Source of the DNA: Planctomycetota bacterium
Lineage (GTDB): Bacteria; Planctomycetota; Phycisphaerae; FEN-1346; JAACEH01
Length of the DNA: 23,163 bases
Reading direction: 5' to 3'
NCBI GenBank assembly: GCA_016935955.1
Contig: JAFGPY010000365.1
Span: 1 to 23,163 of the forward strand
Shown here piece after piece: positions 8,186 to 15,726 of this stretch (positions are counted from its first letter, which is position 1; the number at the start of each line of letters is the position of its first letter). Both the position numbers and the translations under genes were made by a program. The notes under the pieces were generated by a model. It had not been told where the DNA came from. It did not search any database and saw only the letters and a list, made by a program, of their open reading frames with translations.

Positions 8186-10024
8186 ATGAAAACGCAACGA
8201 CCGACAACAGCGTTTCGCCACGGCCTCGCCCTCGCGTCGCTGACGATCCTCATGGCGACGACGTCACAGGCCGCGGGCATCGCGGACGAGATTCTGACGA
8301 TCGAGCCGCCGAAGGTCGTCGTCGCGCCGGGAGGGACGGCGAGTTTCTCGCTGCCGGTGACCATCAAGCCGCAGCACCACGCCATGGCCAACAAAGTGGC
8401 CGAGGGGTACGTGCCGACCGTGCTTTCGCTGGGCCAGCGCGCCGCCGAGGGATTCAGGCTCGACGTGACCTACCCGCCCGGAAAGCCGCTGGTTCTGTTC
8501 GAAGGGCTGGAACCCATCAACGTCTACGAAGGCACCGTGCGGCTGCAATGCCGGTTGACCGTGCCCGCCGATGCGGCCCTGGCCGAGACGACCCTGCCGC
8601 TCGATCTGCACTACCAGGCCTGCAGCGAGAGCACGTGCCTGCCGCCGAAGCATCTGGCGATTCCTCTGCCGCTGGCGATCGTGTCCGCGTCCCAGGCGCC
8701 GCCGTCGGACAACGGAGCGGCATCGCAGCCCCCCGTCGCCGAGAGCGACGCCGGCGACTGGCTCGGCCGCCTCGAAGGCGCGGGACTGGTTGGACTGCTG
8801 GCCCTGGTCTTCGTCATGGGCCTGGCCATGAACCTCACGCCGTGCGTCTTTCCGGTCGTGCCGGTCACGGTCGGCTTCTTCGCCTCGCAGGGCAAACGCA
8901 GCGTGGGCGCCACGGTGCTCCTGGCGGCCGTCTACGTGCTCGGCATGGCCGTCGTCTTCACGATTCTCGGCAGCGCCGCGGCACTGGCCGGAAGCCAGAT
9001 CGGCTGGGCCCTGCAGAGTCCTTGGGGCGTGGCGGTCCTGTGCGTGGTCCTGGCCGTTCTTGCGGCCAGTCTGTTCGGGGCGTTCGAGATTCGCCTCCCG
9101 TCGTCGCTGCTCGGATCGCTGCAAGGCAAGAGCGGACTGTTCGGCGCCCTCGTCATGGGCGCCGCCGTGGGACTCGTGGCGGCGCCGTGCGTCGGCCCGT
9201 TCGTCGCCGCGCTGGTCATCTATGTCGGCGAACTGGGCAGCCGCATGGCCGCGCAGGGCGCGGGGCGATTGGCCCAGGCCGCGGCAGGCGGCGGACTGTT
9301 CTTCGTCTTCTCGCTCGGACTCGGCCTGCCGTATCTGCTGCTTGGCGCCTTCACGAGCCTGCTCACCCGCGTGCCGCGCGGCGGGCCGTGGCTCGTCTGG
9401 GTCCGCAGCCTGTTGGCCTTCCCGGTCCTCGGGCTGATCCTCTACTTCCTGCGACCGTACCTTTCGGAGCCGCAGTTCTGGCTGCCGACATCGGCCCTGC
9501 CTCTGGTTGCCGCTCTGTACCTCGGCTTCATCCAAGGCCGCACGTTCAGACCGTGGTCGCGCGGTTTCCGGATCGCGAGGACCGTCACGGCGGCCGCCCT
9601 GGTGGTGGCGGGCGTCGTGATGCTCGCCACCGAGGCCCTGCCGTCGCTCGAGCTGCGCGAGACGATTCCCTGGGCCGCGTACCAGGACGGCGACCTTGAG
9701 ACCGCCCGGAACGACGGCCGTCCGGCCGTGCTCTACGTCACGGCCGCTTGGTGCGCCAACTGCCGCGTCATGGACCGCAAGGTCTTCCGCGACGACGAGG
9801 TCCACCTCGCTGCCGAGGGCGTGCGACTGCTGAAGATCGACGTCACCGCCGGACCGCCGACGCAAGGCACGCGGGCCGCGGCGCTGTACGCCGAGTTCGT
9901 TCACGGCGGGCCGCCCGTGCTGGTCTTCTACGACCGTCGCGGCAAGGTGACGGCCCAGCGCAGCGACCTCGACAAGGACGAGTTCCTGCAACTGCTGCAG
10001 CAAATCAACGGTCTAGGGAATTGA
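8186..10024 (+). CDS. dsbD: Thiol:disulfide interchange protein DsbD
   Basis: This 612-residue inner-membrane protein moves reducing power from cytoplasmic thioredoxin to periplasmic thiol proteins such as cytochrome c maturation factors and disulfide isomerases. All three DsbD parts are present in order: a signal peptide (1-30); the periplasmic alpha domain (about 35-165) with its redox pair Cys146/Cys151 in QACSESTCLPP; the transmembrane beta part (about 198-480) with the paired cysteines Cys220 (NLTPCVFPV) and Cys335 (AAPCVGPF); and the thioredoxin-like gamma domain with Cys523/Cys526 in AAWCANC. So all six working cysteines are kept. GGGAG lies eight bases before the ATG. It is monocistronic. 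A diheme cytochrome c is encoded about 3.4 kb away, a possible indirect client. Confidence 0.95.
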   Translation: MKTQRPTTAFRHGLALASLTILMATTSQAAGIADEILTIEPPKVVVAPGGTASFSLPVTIKPQHHAMANKVAEGYVPTVLSLGQRAAEGFRLDVTYPPGKPLVLFEGLEPINVYEGTVRLQCRLTVPADAALAETTLPLDLHYQACSESTCLPPKHLAIPLPLAIVSASQAPPSDNGAASQPPVAESDAGDWLGRLEGAGLVGLLALVFVMGLAMNLTPCVFPVVPVTVGFFASQGKRSVGATVLLAAVYVLGMAVVFTILGSAAALAGSQIGWALQSPWGVAVLCVVLAVLAASLFGAFEIRLPSSLLGSLQGKSGLFGALVMGAAVGLVAAPCVGPFVAALVIYVGELGSRMAAQGAGRLAQAAAGGGLFFVFSLGLGLPYLLLGAFTSLLTRVPRGGPWLVWVRSLLAFPVLGLILYFLRPYLSEPQFWLPTSALPLVAALYLGFIQGRTFRPWSRGFRIARTVTAAALVVAGVVMLATEALPSLELRETIPWAAYQDGDLETARNDGRPAVLYVTAAWCANCRVMDRKVFRDDEVHLAAEGVRLLKIDVTAGPPTQGTRAAALYAEFVHGGPPVLVFYDRRGKVTAQRSDLDKDEFLQLLQQINGLGN

Positions 10025-10044
10025 GCACCTGCGGTAAGCGCCCC

Positions 10045-10135
10045 GCCATGGCACCCAGCGCCACGCACAAGCCCGCCGCACTGCTGGGGGATACGAACGT
10101 CCGCAACCGTTCGATCCCCCAGCGATGCTGGGGGC
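10045..10135. repeat. Inverted copy of the 7241-7330 palindromic block
   Basis: Its reverse complement matches 7241-7330 with about seven differences. One hairpin has changed: the arm CCCGCCGCA of the left copy reads CCCCCAGCA here, so that stem no longer pairs with TGCGGCGGG. Instead a longer stem forms, GCTGGGGGAT plus CGAACG (10083-10099, one bulged A) with CGTTCGATCCCCCAGC (10108-10123). It starts 21 nt after the dsbD stop and may act as a transcript end structure, though no T run follows. Confidence 0.8.
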
Positions 10136-10195
10136 TATAACGGCAATGCCGCTGGTCGACAGAGTATATTCAATCGTGAAATGCCGTGGCCTGGG

Positions 10196-10299
10196 GGTGC
10201 CATCTGCTTGTCGTAGATCCCGAGCGAAGCCTGGTGCCATGGCCGCTTGCGGCCATGCGTTCTCGGCCATCGGCATGGCCGCAAGCGGCCATGGCACCC
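10196..10299. repeat. Palindromic repeat with CATGGCCGC cores and CTTGTCGTAGA module
   Basis: GGTGCC (10196-10201) leads into a 25-nt module beginning CTTGTCGTAGA (10207-10231), then GGTGCC (10233-10238), hairpins CATGGCCGC/GCGGCCATG at 10238-10257 and 10274-10293, and GGCACC (10293-10298). The 25-nt module recurs inverted at 13005-13029 with one mismatch. The block fills most of the 353-nt gap between the convergent dsbD and DUF4175-type genes. Confidence 0.8.
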
Positions 10300-10377
10300 T
10301 TCACGAGACGATCATGTGCAACGGGTCGCGAGACGCGCCGCTGCGTGTGGGTCGAGTCATTCGCTGTGACAAACGGA

Positions 10378-12765
10378 TTACGGCGCCGAGGTCTCGGCGT
10401 CGCTGAGGGATTTCAGGTAGGCTTCCACCTGCGACCGGTAGCGCGGGCTGGTGCGCTGTGCCGCCGCTTCGACGTTCTCCGACTGGTTGTCGTTCTCGCC
10501 GACCGATCGCGTTGTGCCGCCGCCCACCGCGCTTCCCGCCGCGCCGCTGGAAGCCGTGACGTCCGCGTTGCCCTGTTGCGTGGTCACGGTCGCCGTACCC
10601 GAAGCCGTCGTCTCCTGGGCCGCACGGTCGAAGCGATCGTCGTCCTGCCACGCCCGCACGAACTGCTGCAACTGCGTCTCGCTCCAGCCCAGTTCCTTCA
10701 GCAGACTCGGATCGACCGTGCCGCGGCGAAGCTCCTGGGCCACGCGGCGAATCTCCGGGCCGACCGCGCGCAGCAACTGTTTCTCCTCGGACGCACCGTC
10801 GCCGCGACCCGACTCGTCGAACTGCGTGTGCCGCGAGTCCGGGACCTTGTCGGGATCGCGCTGCGTCGACTGCGACGAATCGCCCTCGGTCGGATTCCCG
10901 TTGGGATTCTGCGTCGACGGATCGTTGTTCGCCGCCTGGCCGCCGTCGCCCTGGCCGGACCCGTCCGACGGTTTGCCCTTGTCAGGATTGCTGCCCGTGC
11001 CGCTGGGTTGCTGCTGATCGGAAGGTCGGCTGCCCGCCCCGGTGCCCTCACCCGGCGACTCCTGCGACTGCTGCTGCGACTTCTCGATCGCCCGCTTGAA
11101 CTCCTCCAACTGCCCGCGTTCGCCGGGCGACAGGCCGGCCGTCTTCTGCTGCGACGACGTGCCGCCGGTGCCCGCGGTCGAGCCCTGTTGCGGCTCCTGC
11201 GACGCGTCGCCGCCCGAGCCCTGCGACTTGCCCGGCGGATCGATGACGACGCGGATCGGGGCGCTGCGGCCCTCCTGCGGCGTGCCCGGCAGACGGTCCG
11301 ACGCGCTGACCCACACCAGGGCCTGGTCGCCCTCCTTGAGCCCCATCGTCGTCACGTCCATGGCGAATTGCCCGTCGATCGCCGGCACGGCCTTCGCGGC
11401 ATCCGCGGTCTTCAGCACCGACCTCGCCGCCCCGGCGACCTGTGCCCCGTCGGTCCCGGCGTCGCTGCCGGGCTGCACCTTCTGCCAGTGAGCCGTCACC
11501 GACGCCAGCGAGTAATCGTCTCGCGCCCGCACGTCGAGTTGCAGCTTGCCGCCGGCCGGCACGTGGACCTCGCTGCCGGCGCGGTCGAGTTGCACGTCGG
11601 GCGGCCGATCCTCGAGCGGCGTCACCCGGTAGCGAACGGCCCCGGCGTTGGCATGCTTCAGCGACTCGTCGAAGAACTGGACATGATAGCTCTCGCCGCC
11701 CTGGACCGTGAACTTGCCGCGCGCCTCGTTGGCCGCACCGTTGGTGCTCATGGCTTGCCGCCGGGCGCCGTCGGCAAAGATCAGTTCCGCCTGTTTCGGC
11801 GGCTGGTTGGTCCGGGCCACGACCTCGACCCGGGTGCCGCGCAGGGCCTCGACGTTGCCCGTCGGCCGCGTCTCCGGCGGCCGCAGCGTGTACGCCGGAT
11901 ACGTCAGCACCGTCTGCACGTCGGTAATCGCCGGCAACGGCAGCACGCGAATCGAGTGGCCGCGGCTGCGGGCGTCGCCCGCGCGGACGTCGAAGACCAG
12001 GTCCTCCAGCAGGTTCTCGACGACCACTTCCCACATGCCCGGCTCGACCGACTGCATCGACAGGGCGTCCTCGTACTTGCCGCCGCGGTTCATGGTCAGT
12101 TCGACCGTCTCGGGTTGACGGTCGGCCGTCGAGACGATGACACGGAGATTCGTGCCGGCCATGACCGGCCCTTCGGGATCGGTCCGCACCATGACGATGC
12201 GCGTCGAGGTCGGCGCTTCGACGTCGGCGCCCAAGGCGCGGTACAGGCTGGTGCCGAAATCCTTGCGACTCATGATGGCGAAGCCGAGCGTCACGGCCAT
12301 GGCGGCAAGCAGCGCCGCCACGGCGATCCGCAGCGGCCGGCGGTTGACCACGAGATCGATGTCGATGTGCCCCAGGTCGTGCGCGGCTTTGGCCTCGATC
12401 GCGCCGCGGACGTCGGTCCCGAGACGCGGGTCGTCGCGAGACTGGACGTAGGTCACCAGGGAATTGCGGAACTGGTCCTCGGCCTGCCGCTCGATGAGCC
12501 GCGCGGCGAACAGGTCGTTGACGCGCTTGATGCTCGGCCACATCAGGATCAGGGCCAGAATCGCGGCGGCCGCCACGCCCAGAATCGCCAGCAGCCAGAT
12601 CCGCACCGTGCGACCCAGTTGCAGGGCCTGGTCCGCGACGATGACCGTCAGCAGGTAGGCCAGCACGAAAGCCAGCAGGCCGAGCAGGCCCGTGACCATG
12701 TCGTTGATGCGGACCCGGGCCTTGGTTCGTTCCAGGGCGAGGTTGATGAACTCGTCAGCACGCAT
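10378..12765 (-). CDS. DUF4175-type large membrane protein
   Basis: This 795-residue protein has three predicted membrane helices near its N-terminus (about residues 24-44, 56-76 and 146-166) and a long remainder. About residues 170-480 read as beta-rich, Ig-like segments. Residues from about 500 to 650 are low-complexity (Gln, Ser, Gly, Pro, Asp), a flexible linker. The C-terminus ends with a conserved-looking helix, SPRYRSQVEAYLKSLSD. This layout matches the large DUF4175-like proteins common in planctomycetes, often near MoxR ATPase and DUF58 genes; those are not in this window. Its function is unknown. The start at 12765 begins the hydrophobic region sensibly, but only a weak GAG-type ribosome binding site precedes it. 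Flanked on both sides by palindromic repeats. Confidence 0.75.
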   Translation of the reverse strand: MRADEFINLALERTKARVRINDMVTGLLGLLAFVLAYLLTVIVADQALQLGRTVRIWLLAILGVAAAAILALILMWPSIKRVNDLFAARLIERQAEDQFRNSLVTYVQSRDDPRLGTDVRGAIEAKAAHDLGHIDIDLVVNRRPLRIAVAALLAAMAVTLGFAIMSRKDFGTSLYRALGADVEAPTSTRIVMVRTDPEGPVMAGTNLRVIVSTADRQPETVELTMNRGGKYEDALSMQSVEPGMWEVVVENLLEDLVFDVRAGDARSRGHSIRVLPLPAITDVQTVLTYPAYTLRPPETRPTGNVEALRGTRVEVVARTNQPPKQAELIFADGARRQAMSTNGAANEARGKFTVQGGESYHVQFFDESLKHANAGAVRYRVTPLEDRPPDVQLDRAGSEVHVPAGGKLQLDVRARDDYSLASVTAHWQKVQPGSDAGTDGAQVAGAARSVLKTADAAKAVPAIDGQFAMDVTTMGLKEGDQALVWVSASDRLPGTPQEGRSAPIRVVIDPPGKSQGSGGDASQEPQQGSTAGTGGTSSQQKTAGLSPGERGQLEEFKRAIEKSQQQSQESPGEGTGAGSRPSDQQQPSGTGSNPDKGKPSDGSGQGDGGQAANNDPSTQNPNGNPTEGDSSQSTQRDPDKVPDSRHTQFDESGRGDGASEEKQLLRAVGPEIRRVAQELRRGTVDPSLLKELGWSETQLQQFVRAWQDDDRFDRAAQETTASGTATVTTQQGNADVTASSGAAGSAVGGGTTRSVGENDNQSENVEAAAQRTSPRYRSQVEAYLKSLSDAETSAP

Positions 12766-12889
12766 GCGTTTCGCTCAACTCCCAACGTCCCTTGGACGCC
12801 CGGCGACGGCCGCAGTTCCGCAAAAGCGGTCATCGGTCGCCACATGTCCGTCCGGCACGGCGTGTCTGCACCGTTCCAGGACGGCCATG

Positions 12890-13044
12890 GGTGCCACGCG
12901 TCTCCTCGGAGACGCGTGCTTGTGTCCGTCCAGCCTTTCGGCACGCATCTGCTTGTAGACGCGTGCTCGCGCGCAACAGGCTTGTCGGCATGCTTCTGCC
13001 CCTCGGCTTCGCTCGGGGTCTACGACAAGCAGAAGCATGGCACC
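12890..13044. repeat. Palindromic repeat, GGTGCC/GGCACC frame, ACGCGTCTCC and CATGCTTCTGC cores
   Basis: GGTGCC (12890-12895) is followed by a perfect 10-bp hairpin (ACGCGTCTCC, loop TC, 12896-12917). An 11-bp pair CATGCTTCTGC (12989-12999) and GCAGAAGCATG (13029-13039) ends at GGCACC (13039-13044). Between the latter arms lies the inverted 25-nt CTTGTCGTAGA module (13005-13029). Positions 12952-12999 are the inverted partner of 1-48. Confidence 0.8.
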
Positions 13045-13067
13045 CCCTGGCCTGTCTTCACCTGCAG

Positions 13068-13142
13068 GGTGCCATGCCTGCCCCTGCAGGCATGCCGAAC
13101 GTCGTCCGCCTTACGCATGGCTGCGGAGCAGCCATGGCACCC
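13068..13142. repeat. Palindromic repeat, GGTGCC/GGCACC frame, CATGCCTGC and CATGGCTGC cores
   Basis: GGTGCC (13068-13073) opens a 9-bp hairpin CATGCCTGC/GCAGGCATG (13073-13094, loop CCCT). A second hairpin CATGGCTGC/GCAGCCATG (13116-13136, loop GGA) closes with GGCACC. The architecture and spacing equal those of the CATGGCCGC units, but both core sequences differ. Confidence 0.8.
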
Positions 13143-13223
13143 GCTGCCTTCCCGGCCGGCACGCCGTGGCGCAGGGTTCCAGGACTAACACCCTGACCGC
13201 CCGTCGAAGAAGTCAAAGCCTAT

Positions 13224-13310
13224 TGTAGCACGCCCCGCCCTCGGGCGTGACGCAAGGCTGCAAACGACCCTTGGTGTTCGTGCTCCCCGGCCGAGGGCGG
13301 CCGGGCTACA
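13224..13310. repeat. Two-lobed palindromic repeat with TGTAGC/GCTACA ends
   Basis: TGTAGC (13224-13229) and GCTACA (13305-13310) are inverted ends. Inside lie hairpins CACGCCC/GGGCGTG (13229-13249) and CCCGGCCG/CGGCCGGG (13286-13305, loop AGGG). The architecture is that of the GGTGCC family with a different frame sequence. Confidence 0.65.
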
Positions 13311-13437
13311 TTTCTTCAACAGGCTGATAGTGCCCTGCCGCCAAGGTGGTTATCGGCAAGCGGCCTCTGCCGTCGCCAGTCGCCGGTGAATGGGCCGCAC
13401 GAAAACGCGTCGGGATTTGCCGCCGTCGTTCCACGGG

Positions 13438-14787
13438 CTACTTCGGAAGCGTTCTCAGATACTCGACCAGTCGCCACTGCTCGTCGCCGGGCAGCGTGGC
13501 GCCGAAGGCGGGCATGTTGTCGCGACCGTAGCGCAGCGCCTTGATCAGTTGCTTGTCCTTGCGGCCGACAATCGCCGGCGGCTGCGGGTCGCGCAGAGCC
13601 AGCGGCCCATTGCCGCGGGCCTCGGCGCCGTGACAGGCGGCGCACTGCGTCTGGTAGATTTCCTTGCCGCGCGCCACCGTCGGCGGATCGCCCGCGGCGA
13701 ACGGACTGGCGTCGATCAGTCGCTGCTGGGCGCGGACCAGCGCGGGATCCTGCCGCCGTTGCTCGGCCAAGTCGCGGATGTAGGCCTCGAACCGTTCGGC
13801 CCGCTCGGGCGGCAACGTCTGCCGTCGCGCCGCGGCTATGGCGGCCTCGCTCGGCGGCTGGGCCATCCACGGCGCGAACTGTTCGGTCTGCTCGGTCCAC
13901 GCCACTTCGCGCAGGTCGCCGATCGTGTAGACCTCGTGGCCGCCGCGCGGTCCGTCCAGCGGCGAGCGGCCGGCCAGGCGATGGCACTCGGCGCAGGTGT
14001 GCGGACGGACGACGGGCCAGACGAAGCGGTTGCCACCGCGTCCCATCTTGGTCCACCGCACGTCGCGGCCGTCCTCGCGTGTCCGCCGCCAGACGCGGTT
14101 GGCCGGATCGCGCACGGCCGATTCGTAGACCCAGTCGCTTCGCGTGCCGTCGGTCCGCAACTGGCCGCGCTGCGGACCGGCCATGCGCATCAGCCGCCAC
14201 TCGACCAGCACGGCCCGCTGGCCCTGGGCCGCCGACGCCGCGGCGTTGCTCGTGTCGCGGCGATAGATCAGTTGCACGATCTCCGTTCCGACCGGGTAGC
14301 GCCAGGCCTCCTCGTCGGCATTGTCGATGCGGCCGCCCTCGGGCAGGTGAAGGAAGAACAGCGACAGGGAATTCGGCGTGAAGTGTTCGCTTGTCGCGCT
14401 CCAGCGACCCGCCGAGCGGTAGCTCACCCACGGCTTGAGGGTGACTTTGGGCGGCGCGACGTCGTTCCACGTGGCCTCGACCGCCTCGGGGTGCCCTTCC
14501 ATGAACTGGAAGTCGTAGATCAGGACGCGGTACTCGCGGGAAGCATCGAGAAACTCCGGCCATTGAACCGTCATCGGCGCCGCAGGTTTCAGCGACGCCC
14601 GCAGGTCGAACCCGTCCCAGACCCAGTAGACGCACGGCGACAGGCCGGGCTGGGCGTACGCCGACGGCGGCAACGCGTCGCGGCACCCGGCGCCCGCCAG
14701 CGACACGCCCGCCACGACGACGGCCCCCACAAGGCACAACCAGAGGGCCGCGCGGCGACGGCGGGGCGCACCTTGAAAACGTGGCAC
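13438..14787 (-). CDS. Secreted diheme cytochrome c with unassigned N-terminal domain
   Basis: From a GTG at 14787 this is 449 residues. A basic stretch and hydrophobic helix (about residues 9-34, ending AGAGC) form a signal peptide, possibly a lipoprotein signal although the lipobox is weak. The middle has a heme motif CAECH at 265-269. The C-terminal 80 residues form a class I cytochrome c with CAACH at 382-386 and a likely distal Met425 in DNMPAFG. The first 250 or so residues are not a family I recognise. Two c-type hemes imply periplasmic electron transfer; the partner is unknown. The start is uncertain: no good ribosome binding site precedes the GTG. The frame stays open to an ATG at 15054, but the extra 89 codons are translated repeat DNA (14797-14930), so that start is unlikely. 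Confidence 0.8.
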   Translation of the reverse strand: MPRFQGAPRRRRAALWLCLVGAVVVAGVSLAGAGCRDALPPSAYAQPGLSPCVYWVWDGFDLRASLKPAAPMTVQWPEFLDASREYRVLIYDFQFMEGHPEAVEATWNDVAPPKVTLKPWVSYRSAGRWSATSEHFTPNSLSLFFLHLPEGGRIDNADEEAWRYPVGTEIVQLIYRRDTSNAAASAAQGQRAVLVEWRLMRMAGPQRGQLRTDGTRSDWVYESAVRDPANRVWRRTREDGRDVRWTKMGRGGNRFVWPVVRPHTCAECHRLAGRSPLDGPRGGHEVYTIGDLREVAWTEQTEQFAPWMAQPPSEAAIAAARRQTLPPERAERFEAYIRDLAEQRRQDPALVRAQQRLIDASPFAAGDPPTVARGKEIYQTQCAACHGAEARGNGPLALRDPQPPAIVGRKDKQLIKALRYGRDNMPAFGATLPGDEQWRLVEYLRTLPK

Positions 14788-14796
14788 GCCTTTGAA

Positions 14797-14930
14797 CCCC
14801 TCTCCCTTGACGGGAGAGGGTGGCCCGCCGAGCGGCAGCGAGGCGCGGCCGGGTGAGGGTGACGCCACGTCGCAACGGGCCACCTGCTCGTCCCCCTCAC
14901 CCCCTCCCCTCTCCCTCCAGGGGAGAGGGG
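14797..14930. repeat. CTCTCCC-type two-lobed palindromic repeat
   Basis: Two perfect hairpins, CCCTCTCCC/GGGAGAGGG (14798-14820) and CCCCTCTCCC/GGGAGAGGGG (14906-14930), flank inner inverted pairs GGTGGCCCG (14819-14827) with CGGGCCACC (14876-14884) and GTGAGGG (14853-14859) with CCCTCAC (14894-14900). Similar CTCTCCC/GGGTGAGGG intergenic palindromes are widespread in GC-rich bacteria. It ends 10 nt upstream of the chosen GTG start of the cytochrome gene. Confidence 0.85.
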
Positions 14931-15006
14931 TCCCGCCACCGGATACACAAGAACGAGTGCCATTTTCCTGAGGTACGCCCCGACGGCGGCGAAGGTCCCG
15001 TTTTGC

Positions 15007-15035
15007 TTGCGTCACGTGCGGCGGCTCCCTATAAT
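15007..15035 (+). promoter_or_regulatory. Sigma70-type promoter of the lipoprotein/zinc-ribbon operon
   Basis: TTGCGT (15007-15012) is followed after exactly 17 nt by a perfect TATAAT (15030-15035), the same boxes and spacing as at 5809-5837. Transcription would start near 15042, 27 nt before the start codon. Confidence 0.75.
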
Positions 15036-15068
15036 TCGTCGGTTGATCGGACAAGAGGAGAGTGTACC

Positions 15069-15704
15069 GTGCGACCCATCGGGCGACAAGGCCTTATGAA
15101 GCGGACCAGCGGCGTGCGAAGCCGTCTGCGGCCGGGAGCGATTCTTATCGCCACAGTTGCGGCCGCCCTGCTGACCGGCTGCAAGGCTCCCGAGCCCGAC
15201 GGACCGCGCGTCCTCGGCGACATCACGATCCTTCTGGCCGACCGGCCGGTCGAGAAGGTTCTGGAGCCCGACCCGTACGGCAACGACGCCTACATCAGTT
15301 ACGACGGCGACGGCGCCCTGAGGACCGTCACGCGATACGAGCAGAACCTGTTGAAGCGACTGGCCGAGGCCGGCAAGGGCGCGACCCTGGCCTTTCAGCG
15401 GCACCTCGAGTTCCCGATGGACACGGAGGTGCAACTGGAGGCTTCCGCCAAACCGTTCGGCCTCAGCCGGGCCTGGATCCAGTTCTGGGTCGTCCCGGAA
15501 GCCTGCTGCGGATTGCGGATGGAAGGGGCCACGGTCCGCGTCGAGGACGCTCACGGCAACCGCCAGGCGACCTTCAGTCTCGAATGGCCGTGGGGCAACC
15601 AGATCATGGTCCAGTTGCCGCCGACGCACGACGGTGGACACTGGACGTGGATCATCTTCGACATGACCAAGGACAATCGCCAGCCCGCCGGCCCGCAGCC
15701 GTAA
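15069..15704 (+). CDS. Putative lipoprotein of unknown function
   Basis: This 211-residue protein has a lipoprotein signal: basic N-terminus, hydrophobic helix (AILIATVAAALLTGC) and lipobox LLTGC with the lipidated Cys at residue 38. The mature part (about 173 residues) is mixed alpha/beta, has two further adjacent cysteines (EACCGLRM) and several Trp residues near the end, but no domain I recognise. GTG at 15069 is chosen as start because AGAGGAG lies eight bases upstream; an ATG at 15096 would also keep the signal peptide. The next gene starts 22 nt after its stop, so the two likely share the promoter at 15007. No function is proposed. Confidence 0.75.
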   Translation: MRPIGRQGLMKRTSGVRSRLRPGAILIATVAAALLTGCKAPEPDGPRVLGDITILLADRPVEKVLEPDPYGNDAYISYDGDGALRTVTRYEQNLLKRLAEAGKGATLAFQRHLEFPMDTEVQLEASAKPFGLSRAWIQFWVVPEACCGLRMEGATVRVEDAHGNRQATFSLEWPWGNQIMVQLPPTHDGGHWTWIIFDMTKDNRQPAGPQP

Positions 15705-15726
15705 CCACCCGAAGAAAGGACGCCCC

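Larger units (their letters stand above)
12766..13437. other. Repeat-filled intergenic region between DUF4175-type and cytochrome genes
   Basis: No gene was found in these 672 nt. About half is palindromic repeat (the three units listed separately at 12890-13044, 13068-13142 and 13224-13310). No convincing promoter was seen for the minus-strand gene that begins at 12765. The part from 13311 to 13437 shows nothing. Confidence 0.6.

Noticed and set aside
8264..10003. A 579-codon minus-strand frame opposite dsbD
   Set aside because: Shadow of dsbD, in which all conserved cysteines and motifs lie on the plus strand.
12890..13142. CRISPR-like array of short repeats
   Set aside because: The repeats are palindromes of differing sequence and spacing, with no constant direct repeat, regular spacers or cas genes.
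10186..13188. A 1000-codon plus-strand open frame
   Set aside because: It is the antisense shadow of the DUF4175-type gene in GC-rich DNA and runs through palindromic repeats. Its composition is Arg/Ala/Leu-rich with no domain.
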